Shown here in pieces: positions 33,855 to 41,953 of a stretch of 64,000 nucleotides of DNA; within the stretch, counting starts at the first letter, position 1, and every line of letters begins with the position of its first letter. This stretch comes from Mucilaginibacter sp. (GTDB lineage Bacteria > Bacteroidota > Bacteroidia > Sphingobacteriales > Sphingobacteriaceae), in NCBI RefSeq assembly GCF_028288185.1, contig NZ_JAQBOF010000013.1, positions 1 through 64,000 of the forward strand, given 5' to 3'. Under the pieces are notes generated by a model. The model was not told the DNA's origin. It ran no database searches and saw only the letters and a program-made list of their open reading frames with translations. The position numbers and the translations under genes were made by a program.

Positions 33855-35663
33855 TTAAGCTGTGGGGATGTTAATACCTATTTGTTTAAGCAATAGGGTG
33901 GCATTAAACGTCTTACATTCGCCGTGTTTCATTTTATAGTCGAATAGCATTTCGCCATCTTTTACTTGTATATCGAAATAGAAATTACGCACATAATCCG
34001 GATAACTATCTTCCAGCCGCGCTATCTGCAGGTCATGCGTAGCAACCATACCTACGGCATTCTTGGCTATCAATTGCTCAATAACCGCTTTTGATCCCAG
34101 GTACTTATCAACCGAGTTGGTGCCACGCAGCATCTCGTCAATCAAAAAGAAAACCTTGTATTCCTGTTCGACAGCGGCCAGCAGCATTTGTAAGCGGTCA
34201 AGCTCGGCTTTAAAGGTTGATGTTTTTTCGTTTAGCGAATCTTTGATCCGCATATAACTCACCATAGTCATTACCGATACCTGCATACTATCTGCACAAA
34301 CCTGCGCGCCGCAGAGCGCCAGCACCGTATTAATGCCTATGGTGCGCAAGAAAGTGCTTTTACCCGCCATGTTAGAGCCGGTAATTATATCTATTTTAAA
34401 TGTATCCGTCAGCTCATAATCATTAGTTATCCGGTTTTTACTATTGATGAGCGGATGGGCTACATTTTTAGCGATAAGGGTATACGCCTTGCCATCCTCA
34501 ATTTGCGGGGTCGACCACTCGGGGTAATTAAACTGTAGGCCGGCTATGCTTACTAATGCCTCAAATTCGGCAATTACTTCAAATGCATCTTCTAAACTTT
34601 CGTGGTTACTGCGTTTCCATTGCTCAATAGCTATGGTTTGCTTTAGCGCCCAAAGGAAGAGTATGTTTAATATAAAGCCCACGATCATGATCAGGCTGTA
34701 ACTCATTTTGTCTATCAGCTTAGCTAACCCGGCTATATTTTTTGAGGTACTGTTTTCTTTTATTTTTTTAGTTAGGGCATTGTTGTATGGCGCTTGCCAT
34801 TGTTCATTCTCAATTTTATTAAACACAACCGAGTACCCCGCCAGCATCTTGCTTATCTTATCAGCAATGGCTGATGATTTGGCTATATAGCCGCCGTTAA
34901 ATGTTACAATAACCAAATTACCGGCGCCCAAAAGCAGAGTAGCCAATTGCATTATCGGCCAAAAAAAGCTGCCAATAATGGCTGCCAGTAGCAGATATGG
35001 CGCTATTTTAATATAGTTGCTTAAGGCTTTTTCGCCGGGAATATTTAATGGGGTATGCAAATAATTAAATAACCCTTTGAGCTGGTCGGCATCGGTTTTA
35101 TTAGCGAACAAGAGCAGGGCTTGCAGCTCAAGCTTCCATTGGTTTTTGTTTGCTATTTCTTTAACGGCTACCTGGCGTTCCAATATAATATCTTTCTTAG
35201 CCGGAGCGCTTAGCCAATCGGCCAGTTTAGCATTACCCGGTGCAGTTGCCGCACGGTTCATTAACTGGAACAATGACGCGCTGCCGAATATATCCAGGTC
35301 GGATGTATAAAAGTGTTTTTCGTTATTAAACTGCGCGCCGTTATTGTACAGGTTGCAGCGGGTTTGTATGCTGGTAACTTCGTTCTCATTAATGAGTTTA
35401 AAATCGTTAAAGTAGCGCATTTTTTGCATATAGATACTCTGGCGTGATACGAGCCAGGCAAAGCCGAACAGCAATACCGCAAATATTACGCCTGCTATTT
35501 TAAAATCTTCATTACCTATACCAATAGAAATATCTACCACTATAGCCACAAATATTCCCAACCGCATTATCGAACAGATGTTGGCCTGGTTTTTAAATTT
35601 GTCAGCTTCCTGGCCCGCAAGTTGGGCGTTATTATTGTAAAGCGCTATAATGTCTTGTTCCAT
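33855..35663 (-). CDS. Membrane-anchored MutS-family ATPase
   Basis: A 602-residue protein. The C-terminal 230 residues are a MutS ATPase: ITGSNMAGKSTFLRTIGINT (Walker A), STFKAELDRLQMLL (signature), VFFLIDEMLRGTNSVDK (Walker B and D-loop) and VATHDLQIARLE. The N-terminus has two hydrophobic helices (SIMRLGIFVAIVVDISIGIG; GVIFAVLLFGFAWLV). A second set sits mid-protein (LLLAAIIGSFFWPIMQLATL; SLIMIVGFILNILFLWAL). A helical core/lever region lies between. The mismatch-reading and Smr domains are missing. It is not canonical MutS or MutS2; Bacteroidota membrane MutS-like proteins exist without known function. Confidence 0.85.
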   Translation of the reverse strand: MEQDIIALYNNNAQLAGQEADKFKNQANICSIMRLGIFVAIVVDISIGIGNEDFKIAGVIFAVLLFGFAWLVSRQSIYMQKMRYFNDFKLINENEVTSIQTRCNLYNNGAQFNNEKHFYTSDLDIFGSASLFQLMNRAATAPGNAKLADWLSAPAKKDIILERQVAVKEIANKNQWKLELQALLLFANKTDADQLKGLFNYLHTPLNIPGEKALSNYIKIAPYLLLAAIIGSFFWPIMQLATLLLGAGNLVIVTFNGGYIAKSSAIADKISKMLAGYSVVFNKIENEQWQAPYNNALTKKIKENSTSKNIAGLAKLIDKMSYSLIMIVGFILNILFLWALKQTIAIEQWKRSNHESLEDAFEVIAEFEALVSIAGLQFNYPEWSTPQIEDGKAYTLIAKNVAHPLINSKNRITNDYELTDTFKIDIITGSNMAGKSTFLRTIGINTVLALCGAQVCADSMQVSVMTMVSYMRIKDSLNEKTSTFKAELDRLQMLLAAVEQEYKVFFLIDEMLRGTNSVDKYLGSKAVIEQLIAKNAVGMVATHDLQIARLEDSYPDYVRNFYFDIQVKDGEMLFDYKMKHGECKTFNATLLLKQIGINIPTA

Positions 35664-35726
35664 CCTCTAAATAAAATCAGCCAAAATAAACACTAATATT
35701 TTAAATAACCGTTTATTTGTTGTTTT

Positions 35727-36200
35727 ATGAAGATAACTTTCCTCACCGTTGGCAAAACCGAAGATGCTTACCTGAAAGATGGCATTGATAAATATGTAAA
35801 GCGGCTAAAGCATTATATCAAACTGGAATTGGTTGACCTGCCCGAATTAAAAAATACCAAAGCCCTGACCGAGCAACAACAAAAAACCAAAGAGGCCGAA
35901 CTGATCCTAAAAAAGATAACACCCTTAGATCATGTTATCCTGCTGGACGAAAAAGGGATGGAGCTAACCTCTAAACAATTTGCCAATTATCTCAATAAAA
36001 AATCCATCACCTCAATTTCAAGCCTGGTGTTTGTGGTGGGTGGGCCGTATGGTTTTGATCAATCGGTTTACGACAGAGCCAATGATAAATTATCGCTATC
36101 GCGGATGACGTTCTCGCATCAGATGATACGATTGTTTTTTACCGAGCAGTTGTACAGGGCGTTTACTATTATTAAAGGTGAGCCTTATCATCATGAATAA
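35727..36200 (+). CDS. rlmH: 23S rRNA pseudouridine-1915 N3-methyltransferase
   Basis: A 157-residue SPOUT methylase, the standard size. MKITFLTVGKTEDAYLKDGI starts the family, LDHVILLDEKGMELTS and FVVGGPYGFDQSVYDRA build the knot and SAM pocket. The end RLFFTEQLYRAFTIIKGEPY with HHE is the classical C-terminus that contacts the ribosome. It modifies helix 69 after subunit joining. A GC-rich palindrome directly follows the stop. Confidence 0.95.
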   Translation: MKITFLTVGKTEDAYLKDGIDKYVKRLKHYIKLELVDLPELKNTKALTEQQQKTKEAELILKKITPLDHVILLDEKGMELTSKQFANYLNKKSITSISSLVFVVGGPYGFDQSVYDRANDKLSLSRMTFSHQMIRLFFTEQLYRAFTIIKGEPYHHE

Positions 36201-36203
36201 GCC

Positions 36204-36281
36204 CAGCCCCCCTCTAAATCTCCCCCGGTAGGGGAGACTTTTTATAAAGGCCTCCCTACCGGGGAGGGTTGGGAGGGGCTG
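36204..36281. repeat. GC-rich compound palindrome, copy 1 (partner 48413-48500)
   Basis: The outer arms CAGCCCC and GGGGCTG enclose two internal hairpins, CTCCCC-CGGTA-GGGGAG and CCTCCC-TACCG-GGGAGG, which could also pair with each other. A related copy ends at 48500. A truncated relative may be seen at 33612-33630 (cgcagccccctctaaa). Confidence 0.85.
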
Positions 36282-36304
36282 TTTATTTTAACTTTGTAAA
36301 ACCT

Positions 36305-36312
36305 TACCTTTG
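36305..36312 (+). promoter_or_regulatory. Promoter -7 element TACCTTTG abutting the CDF gene
   Basis: This is a full TAnnTTTG match ending 4 nt before ATG 36317. A second match, TAACTTTG, lies at 36289-36296. The nearer one implies a leaderless or nearly leaderless transcript. Confidence 0.6.
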
Positions 36313-36316
36313 CACC

Positions 36317-37252
36317 ATGTCAGGTCATTCTCATTCACACGATCATTCTCATGGATTTGGTCATCATCACCACGAAGCCCCTAAGCTGGATCATTTAAAT
36401 GCAGCTTTTATCTGGGGTATTATTCTCAATTCAGCTTTTGTTATTATAGAGGTTATCGCGGGGTTAATTACCGGGTCATTATCCTTATTAACTGATGCCG
36501 GGCATAACCTGAGCGATGTTGTGGGCCTGGCTTTAGCTTTACTGGCATTTAAGCTAACCAAAGTGGGTTCAAACAGTAATTATACTTATGGCTATAAACG
36601 TTCCACCATATTAGTATCGTTTTTTAACGCGGTAATATTGGTTGCCTCTATTGGTATAATAGCTTATGAGGCTGTCATCCGCTTTATGCACCCGCAGGTA
36701 ATTGAGGGAGCAACGGTTGCCTGGGTATCATTAATAGGCATAGCTATAAACGCGTTTACGGCATGGCTTTTTGTAAAGGATAAAGATACCGACCTAAACG
36801 TAAAAGGCGCTTATATGCACATGGCAATGGACGCAGTGGTATCATTAGGCGTAGTAATAGCCGGTGTGATTATCTATTTCACTAAATTATATTGGATTGA
36901 TAGCGTTGTTAGCTTAATTATAGCCGTTGTGATATTACGTGGTACATGGAGCTTGCTAAAAGATAGCCTGCGTTTAGAAATGGATGGCGTACCTAAAGAA
37001 ATGAACGTGACCAAAATAAAAGCCGAGCTATTAAAAGCTAAAGGCGTGGTTGATATTCACCACATGCATGTATGGGCACTAAGCACTACCGAAAACGCGC
37101 TAACGGCCCACCTGGTTATAGCCCCGACAGATCTGCATTTATTTGACAGTATAAAATCCGATCTCAGACATCGCTTACAACATTTGGATATTAACCATAG
37201 CACATTTGAGCCCGAGTTTGCGGATGAGAAGTGTGATGAACCGGATTGTTAA
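36317..37252 (+). CDS. Cation diffusion facilitator (CzcD-like zinc/cobalt exporter)
   Basis: A 311-residue inner-membrane metal/proton antiporter. ATG 36317 is chosen because the protein then opens MSGHSHSHDHSHGFGHHHH, a metal-binding histidine head typical of the family. Six hydrophobic helices follow. Helix 2 carries TDAGHNLSDVVGLALAL and helix 5 HMAMDAVVSLGVV, the HxxxD pairs of the transport site. The cytosolic C-terminal domain (VVDIHHMHVWALSTTENALT) is the regulatory ferredoxin-like fold and ends with Cys-rich EKCDEPDC. Zn, Co or Cd efflux is expected; the metal is not resolved. Confidence 0.93.
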   Translation: MSGHSHSHDHSHGFGHHHHEAPKLDHLNAAFIWGIILNSAFVIIEVIAGLITGSLSLLTDAGHNLSDVVGLALALLAFKLTKVGSNSNYTYGYKRSTILVSFFNAVILVASIGIIAYEAVIRFMHPQVIEGATVAWVSLIGIAINAFTAWLFVKDKDTDLNVKGAYMHMAMDAVVSLGVVIAGVIIYFTKLYWIDSVVSLIIAVVILRGTWSLLKDSLRLEMDGVPKEMNVTKIKAELLKAKGVVDIHHMHVWALSTTENALTAHLVIAPTDLHLFDSIKSDLRHRLQHLDINHSTFEPEFADEKCDEPDC

Positions 37253-37254
37253 GT

Positions 37255-37448
37255 GGATGTGCAAATGTGCGGATGTGCAGATATGCAAATAAAATGTAGG
37301 ACTACTATTTTAATATCGGACAACCGTCACTAAACAAAAAGAGTTGCGAAGTTTTTAAACTTCGCAACTCTCTAAAATATCAAACCTTTTAAGCATCTGC
37401 ATATTTGCACATCCGCATATCAATTAGCATCAGCATCTGCGCACATCA
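37255..37448. repeat. Facing 8-nt word arrays
   Basis: Left (37255-37286): GGATGTGC, AAATGTGC, GGATGTGC, AGATATGC. Right (37393-37448), roughly complementary: GCATCTGC, ATATTTGC, ACATCCGC, ATATCAAT, TAGCATCA, GCATCTGC, GCACATCA. All are in phase with period 8. A terminator palindrome lies between the arms. Confidence 0.8.
37341..37370 (-). terminator. 14-bp palindrome, likely terminator of the DUF5606-like gene
   Basis: GAGTTGCGAAGTTT and AAACTTCGCAACTC pair perfectly around TT. A run of A just left of it becomes a T-run on the minus strand. Confidence 0.8.
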
Positions 37449-37450
37449 AA

Positions 37451-37987
37451 TTACCCTTTTTTAGATGGATTTTTTGGCGCGCTAACCTTTGGCGCTTGTG
37501 CTTTTGGTGCCGAGTTTGCTTTTTTAGCTACCGGTTTTGGCTTGTCTGTAACTTTTACAGGCGCGGCAACTTTTTCACCTTCGCCAGCTTCCGGTGCTTT
37601 TGGAGCTTCCTCGCTAAACAGCGGCATATCTTTTAATATGTTAAACCAGTTTAATATCTTCTTCATATCCGAAGCATAAACTTTTTCTTCATCATGGCCT
37701 GGGGCAACTTCTCTAAAAAAACCTCTTAGCTTGGTGCCATCGGCTTTAGCATCGGGTGCATTTGTCGCGGTTTTCATGCGCTCAAATACGTCCGTTAACT
37801 TAATATCTTCGGCATCACCAAAAATGGTGATCTCATCCAACGCCGCTAATTTAGCAGTTGATAGGTTAGCTATCAGCTTAATTTTTTGTGCATCTAAGCT
37901 CTCTAATACAAAACCCGATTTGTTTTGTACCAATGCTTTCCATAATCCCGGTTTACCGGCTACTGATACAATTCCGCTTAAATTCAT
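37451..37987 (-). CDS. DUF5606-like conserved Bacteroidota protein
   Basis: A 178-residue cytosolic protein. The first 130 residues are well ordered: MNLSGIVSVAGKPGLWKALV, ALDEITIFGDAEDIKLTDVF and DMKKILNWFNILKDMPLF. The start resembles the N-terminus of DUF5606 proteins (I/VSGKPGLxKxxxQ, then xVESLxxxK). The last 50 residues are a Lys/Pro/Ala-rich tail, probably disordered and possibly nucleic-acid binding. Function is unknown. It is divergent in composition from nothing nearby. A cyclophilin gene lies upstream on the same strand, separated by paired 7-nt word arrays. Confidence 0.7.
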   Translation of the reverse strand: MNLSGIVSVAGKPGLWKALVQNKSGFVLESLDAQKIKLIANLSTAKLAALDEITIFGDAEDIKLTDVFERMKTATNAPDAKADGTKLRGFFREVAPGHDEEKVYASDMKKILNWFNILKDMPLFSEEAPKAPEAGEGEKVAAPVKVTDKPKPVAKKANSAPKAQAPKVSAPKNPSKKG

Positions 37988-37991
37988 ATGT

Positions 37992-38067
37992 GTTGAGTTT
38001 TGAGTGTTGAGTTTTGAGTGGTGCGTTGAGCCTATAAAAACTCAAAACTCACTACTCAAAACTCATA
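37992..38067. repeat. Facing 7-nt word arrays
   Basis: Left (37992-38026): GTTGAGT, TTTGAGT, GTTGAGT, TTTGAGT, GGTGCGT. Right (38040-38067): ACTCAAA, ACTCACT, ACTCAAA, ACTCATA. Both are in phase with period 7 and largely complementary, so the whole folds as a hairpin between the cyclophilin and DUF5606-like genes. Confidence 0.88.
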
Positions 38068-38074
38068 ACTTTAT

Positions 38075-38536
38075 TTAGTCCTCTGTTACTTCTATTGATA
38101 AAATTTTATCGCCCTGGCGTATATCATCAACCAAGTCAACATTTTCAATAACCTTACCAAAGCAGGTATGATTACGGTCAAGATGGGCAGTGTTGGTGCG
38201 GCTATGGCAAATAAAGAATTGTGAACCACCGGTATTGCGGCCCGCGTGAGCCATTGATAATACACCACGGTCATGATATTGCAGTTCGCCGGTTAGCTCG
38301 CAATCAATGTTATAACCTGGTCCGCCGCTGCCTGCTTTATAAGCAGTTGCAGGGTCTTTAGAGAACGGGCAACCGCCCTGTACCATAAAGTTAGGGATAA
38401 CACGGTGAAAAGCTATGCCGTTGTAAAATCCTTCTTTTGCTAGTTTCTTAAAATTAGCTACTGCTTTAGGTGCGTCTGTATCGTAAAACTCTACGGTCAT
38501 GTCGCCTTTTTCAGTTTTTATAATTGCTTTACTCAT
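38075..38536 (-). CDS. Cyclophilin-type peptidyl-prolyl isomerase
   Basis: A 153-residue single-domain cyclophilin, cytosolic because no signal peptide is present. It catalyses cis-trans isomerisation of prolyl bonds. ATG 38536 gives MSKAIIKTEKGDMTVEFYDT. The active site is FHRVIPNFMVQGGCPF (catalytic Arg) with GVLSMAHAGRNTGGSQFFIC and the HLDRNHTCFGKV loop. A TACCTTTG promoter motif on the minus strand ends 22 nt before the start. Confidence 0.95.
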   Translation of the reverse strand: MSKAIIKTEKGDMTVEFYDTDAPKAVANFKKLAKEGFYNGIAFHRVIPNFMVQGGCPFSKDPATAYKAGSGGPGYNIDCELTGELQYHDRGVLSMAHAGRNTGGSQFFICHSRTNTAHLDRNHTCFGKVIENVDLVDDIRQGDKILSIEVTED

Positions 38537-38558
38537 TGTCAATTTTTTTAATAGTTGG

Positions 38559-38566
38559 CAAAGGTA
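38559..38566 (-). promoter_or_regulatory. Promoter -7 element TACCTTTG before the cyclophilin
   Basis: This is a full TAnnTTTG match on the minus strand, 22 nt upstream of ATG 38536. Confidence 0.55.
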
Positions 38567-38626
38567 ATAATTTTTAGAGATTGGAGATTAAAGATTAGAG
38601 AATACTAACAAAGAAGAGGGTAAATT

Positions 38627-39125
38627 CTATTTATAATTATTGAAATATTCAACTATTGTATTATAAATCGCTTTACTATTACCCGAAATGTAATTGGTGG
38701 ATATACCACTATCACTGCCCGGATTGTATTTAGCGTATATAGCACTATCACCATCTCCATTTTTCATTTTGAAACTATTATTGCACCTCTACGGTAAACA
38801 TAGGTGTAATCTATATCTGCTATATCTTTCCAATATATAATATCTGGTGCAACTTGAAATAGTAATTTACCCGTAATAAAACATTGCAACCTTTCTTTAT
38901 CTAAAGAGAGTGCCGTTTTATCATTAAAGTAAGGAATGTAATACATAACACATAAGTAAACAAACCGACTACCAATTATTAAAGATATAGCACCAAAAAT
39001 TAACCAATTACTATATCAGAATGATTTGTTATTATTTCGCAATAGCTAATAATCAATAACAGAAATGTAGTGCTTACACCCCAAACCATTTGGCTGAAGC
39101 TATACTTGTAAATTTTTGTTTCCAA
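38627..39125 (-). pseudogene. Two-helix membrane protein broken by two frameshifts
   Basis: Three consecutive frames together read as one protein of about 165 residues. From a possible TTG at 39125: ETKIYKYSFSQMVWGVSTTF with a first membrane helix, stopping at 39000-39002. Shifted: SNWLIFGAISLIIGSRFVYL (second helix), then FNDKTALSLDKERLQCFITG and YWKDIADIDYTYVYRRGAII, stopping at 38764. Shifted again: NGDGDSAIYAKYNPGSDSGI to TIVEYFNNYK with TAG at 38627-38629. Two N-terminal helices followed by a small soluble domain that meets a membrane-potential-like start resemble small PH-like bacterial membrane proteins. It is either a decayed gene or two base-calling errors. Confidence 0.6.
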
Positions 39126-39192
39126 TTTTTATTTTTAATTTTCAAATATAATGTATAAAGTTATTTACATAATACCTTCCATAATTATTCGT

Positions 39193-39200
39193 TAAATTTG
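39193..39200 (+). promoter_or_regulatory. Promoter -7 element TAAATTTG abutting the next gene
   Basis: This is a full TAnnTTTG match ending 3 nt before ATG 39204. It is the third such leaderless-type arrangement in the window. Confidence 0.55.
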
Positions 39201-39203
39201 AAT

Positions 39204-40466
39204 ATGCACCGCTTAAAATACCTTTTACCTTTTGCCTTTATTTTTTTAACCCTGGTAACCAGGGCCGCGTCCCTGTTAATGCCGATGGACGAGGTGCAAA
39301 AAAATCATTTAAAGGCTTATGGCATAGCATTTTGGGTATTAAAAAATGGGGGCGAGGTTGATTGGTTGCTTAATTATCGCGGCGGCAGTTTCATGACCAA
39401 GTATGATAAAAACCTGGAGGACGAATGTAATATCCGTGGTATTAGCTACGAGGTTTTGGCCGATGCTAAGGTAACAGAAATATTGACGCAGGTAAATGAT
39501 CCATCAGTTAATATGGATTTGGTTAAGCTGGAAAAAGCGCCACGTATTGCCGTGTATTCGCCAAAAAATAAATTGCCGTGGGACGATGCTGTTACCCTGG
39601 TGCTAAAATACGCCGAAATCCCTTTCGACCTGGTTTATGACGAAGAAGTAATGCGCGGCGACCTGCCAAAATATGATTGGCTGCACATGCACCACGAAGA
39701 TTTTACGGGCCAGTACAGCAAGTTCTTCGCCGGTTTTAGTAACGCGCAATGGTATATTGATGATAAGAAAGCGCAGGAAGGTATGGCCGCTAAACTGGGC
39801 TTTAAAAAAGTATCAAAAATGAAGCTGGCTGTAGCACAACGCATTCGCGATTTTACTGCCGGTGGGGGCTTTTTGTTTGCCATGTGTTCTGGTAGCGAAA
39901 CCTTTGATATAGCCCTGGCTGCTGCCAATACAGATATTTGCGAAAGTATGTTTGATGGCGATGGTGCCGATTTTAACGCGCAAAGCAAGCTGGATTTTAC
40001 GCAGACATTCGCTTTCCAGAATTTTAATTTAGATGTCAATCCTTTCTCGCACCAGTTTAGTGATATTGACGTAACCACCACCCGCCAAGTTGACCGTACC
40101 CAAGACTTTTTTACCTTGTTTGATTTTTCGGCCAAATGGGATGTAGTACCTAGCATGCTTACCCAAAACCATGATAAAGTGATAAAAGGTTTTATGGGGT
40201 TAACTACGGCTTTTAACAAAAACAAAATTAAGCCCGGCGTTACTATAATGGGCGAAATGAAAACTGCCAACGAAGTGCGCTACATTCACGGCGAATTTGG
40301 CAAAGGGCAATGGACCTTCTATAGCGGCCACGACCCCGAAGATTACCAGCACTCGGTTAGCGACCCACCAACTGACTTGAATTTGCATCCAAGCTCGCCG
40401 GGTTATAGATTGATATTAAATAATGTGCTGTTCCCGGCTGCTAAAAAGAAGAAGCAGAAAACGTGA
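39204..40466 (+). CDS. Secreted Bacteroidota protein (often labelled asparagine synthetase B), paralogue 1
   Basis: About 420 residues with a signal peptide (LKYLLPFAFIFLTLVTRAAS). Conserved blocks: MPMDEVQKNHLKAYGIAFWV, WLLNYRGGSF, KAPRIAVYSP, IPFDLVYDEEVM, YDWLHMHHEDFTGQY, GGGFLFAMCSGSETFDIALA, FFTLFDFSAKWDVVPSML and YIHGEFGKGQWTFYSGHDPE. From memory, relatives are annotated asparagine synthetase B, yet I see neither an N-terminal catalytic cysteine nor an ATP-binding PP-loop. The FAMCSGSE and HHEDFTGQ motifs suggest a glutamine-amidotransferase/ThuA-like Rossmann fold. It ends in a lysine-rich PAAKKKKQKT. The true function is unknown. Confidence 0.75.
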   Translation: MHRLKYLLPFAFIFLTLVTRAASLLMPMDEVQKNHLKAYGIAFWVLKNGGEVDWLLNYRGGSFMTKYDKNLEDECNIRGISYEVLADAKVTEILTQVNDPSVNMDLVKLEKAPRIAVYSPKNKLPWDDAVTLVLKYAEIPFDLVYDEEVMRGDLPKYDWLHMHHEDFTGQYSKFFAGFSNAQWYIDDKKAQEGMAAKLGFKKVSKMKLAVAQRIRDFTAGGGFLFAMCSGSETFDIALAAANTDICESMFDGDGADFNAQSKLDFTQTFAFQNFNLDVNPFSHQFSDIDVTTTRQVDRTQDFFTLFDFSAKWDVVPSMLTQNHDKVIKGFMGLTTAFNKNKIKPGVTIMGEMKTANEVRYIHGEFGKGQWTFYSGHDPEDYQHSVSDPPTDLNLHPSSPGYRLILNNVLFPAAKKKKQKT

Positions 40467-40472
40467 TTTTTT

Positions 40473-40507
40473 AGTTTGCAGTTGCCGGTTTGCAGCAGGC
40501 AGTTGCT
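40473..40507. repeat. 7-nt word array between the paralogues
   Basis: AGTTTGC, AGTTGCC, GGTTTGC, AGCAGGC, AGTTGCT are in phase with period 7, starting 7 nt after the stop of paralogue 1. Partly complementary words AACTGCC and AACTGTA lie at 40554-40567, so the array and its partner nearly fill the 119-bp gap. Confidence 0.75.
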
Positions 40508-40585
40508 AGCTGAATGAATTGTTAGTATTTTTAATTGCCAGCTGCTTAGTGTAAACTGCCAACTGTATATAGGTTATTTTAAACG

Positions 40586-41866
40586 ATGAAAAATCTAAAA
40601 TACCTTTTACCTTTTGCCTTTCTCCTTTTACCTATCATAGGTAAAGCGGCTTCCATACTTATACCTATGGACGAACTGCAAAAAGATCACTTAAAATCAT
40701 ACGGTATTGCTTTTTGGGTTTTAAAGAACGATCAAGAGGTTGAGTGGTTGTTGAATTACCGTGGCGGCAGTTTTATGACCAAATACGACCCTAAAACAGA
40801 GAACGAATGCAAGGTGCGTGGCGTTAGTTACGAGGTTATAGCCGATGACAAGGTAACCGCCATACTCGCTCAGATCAATGACCCATCAGTAAATATGGAC
40901 GTGGTAAAACTACAAAAGGCGCCACGTATGGCTATCTACTCGCCAAAGGTAGGGGTTAAACCATCAGACGATGCGGTTATGCTGGTATTAAAATATGCCG
41001 AGATTCCTTTTGACCTGGTTTATGACGAAGAAGTTTTAAAAGGCGATCTGAACAAATACGACTGGCTGCACCTGCACCACGAAGATTTTACAGGCCAGTA
41101 TAGTAAAGAGAACCGGGGAAGAAATGCTGATAAATTTTTACAAACTAAGGCGATATTTGAAGCTACGGCCAAAAAGTTCGGTTACCAAAAAGTATCAAAA
41201 ATGAAACTGGCGGTGGCGCAAAACATCAGGAATTTTTGCGCCAATGGCGGATTTTTATTGGCGATGTGCTCGGGCGCTGATAGTTTTGATATTGCCCTGG
41301 CTGCTGCCAAAACAGATATCGTTGACGAAATATACGATGGCGACCCTCCCGACCCACGCGCGCAATCAAAATTGGACTTTACCCAAACCTTCGCTTTTCA
41401 AAACTTTACAGTAGTTACCAGCGATTATGGCTATGGCGGCAGGCAAGGCGGCAGGTTCAGTAATATTGATGTGAGCAATACCCGCCATATACAGCAAGAG
41501 GAGGATTTTTTTACGCTGTTTGATTTTTCGGCAAAGTGGGATGTAGTACCCAGCATGCTCACGCAGGATCATGATCGCGTGATAAAAGGTTTTATGGGGC
41601 TTGCTACCGCTTTTGATAAATCAAAGATCAAATCCACTGTAACTATTATGGGCGAATTAAAAAGCGCCAACGAGGCACGCTATATCCATGGCGAATACGG
41701 CAAGGGCCAATGGACCTTTTACGGCGGCCACGACCCCGAAAACTACCAATACAGCCCCAACGAACCTCCAACAGACTTGAGCTTGCACCCAAATTCGCCG
41801 GGTTATCGATTGATATTGAATAATGTGCTGTTTCCGGCGGCTAAGAAGAAGAAGTTGAAAACGTAA
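40586..41866 (+). CDS. Secreted Bacteroidota protein (often labelled asparagine synthetase B), paralogue 2
   Basis: A 426-residue tandem paralogue of the preceding gene, with all the same blocks in order (PMDELQKDHLKSYGIAFWVL, WLLNYRGGSF, YDWLHLHHEDFTGQY, GGFLLAMCSGADSFDIALA, YIHGEYGKGQWTFYGGHDPE). The main differences are a short insertion after DFTGQYSKENRGRNADKF and a Gly/Tyr-rich loop (SDYGYGGRQGGRF). Both copies keep signal peptides, so both are probably exported. The 119-bp spacer is mostly word repeats, so the second may rely on the first promoter. Confidence 0.75.
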   Translation: MKNLKYLLPFAFLLLPIIGKAASILIPMDELQKDHLKSYGIAFWVLKNDQEVEWLLNYRGGSFMTKYDPKTENECKVRGVSYEVIADDKVTAILAQINDPSVNMDVVKLQKAPRMAIYSPKVGVKPSDDAVMLVLKYAEIPFDLVYDEEVLKGDLNKYDWLHLHHEDFTGQYSKENRGRNADKFLQTKAIFEATAKKFGYQKVSKMKLAVAQNIRNFCANGGFLLAMCSGADSFDIALAAAKTDIVDEIYDGDPPDPRAQSKLDFTQTFAFQNFTVVTSDYGYGGRQGGRFSNIDVSNTRHIQQEEDFFTLFDFSAKWDVVPSMLTQDHDRVIKGFMGLATAFDKSKIKSTVTIMGELKSANEARYIHGEYGKGQWTFYGGHDPENYQYSPNEPPTDLSLHPNSPGYRLILNNVLFPAAKKKKLKT

Positions 41867-41869
41867 ATC

Positions 41870-41953
41870 AGTTAGCAGTTTTTAGTTTGCAGTTGGCATT
41901 GTAAATATATTACTGCAAACTGCAAACTGCAAACTGGCCACTGCAAACTAAAC
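41870..41953. repeat. Facing 7-nt word arrays
   Basis: Left (41870-41897): AGTTAGC, AGTTTTT, AGTTTGC, AGTTGGC. Right (41912-41953): ACTGCAA three times, ACTGGCC, ACTGCAA, ACTAAAC, in phase with period 7 and complementary in character. The right array ends exactly at the stop codon of the porin gene. Confidence 0.88.

Noticed and set aside
39635..40270. 211-codon minus-strand frame opposite the secreted paralogue 1
   Set aside because: The sense frame has a signal peptide and a close paralogue; the antisense frame is not kept in paralogue 2.
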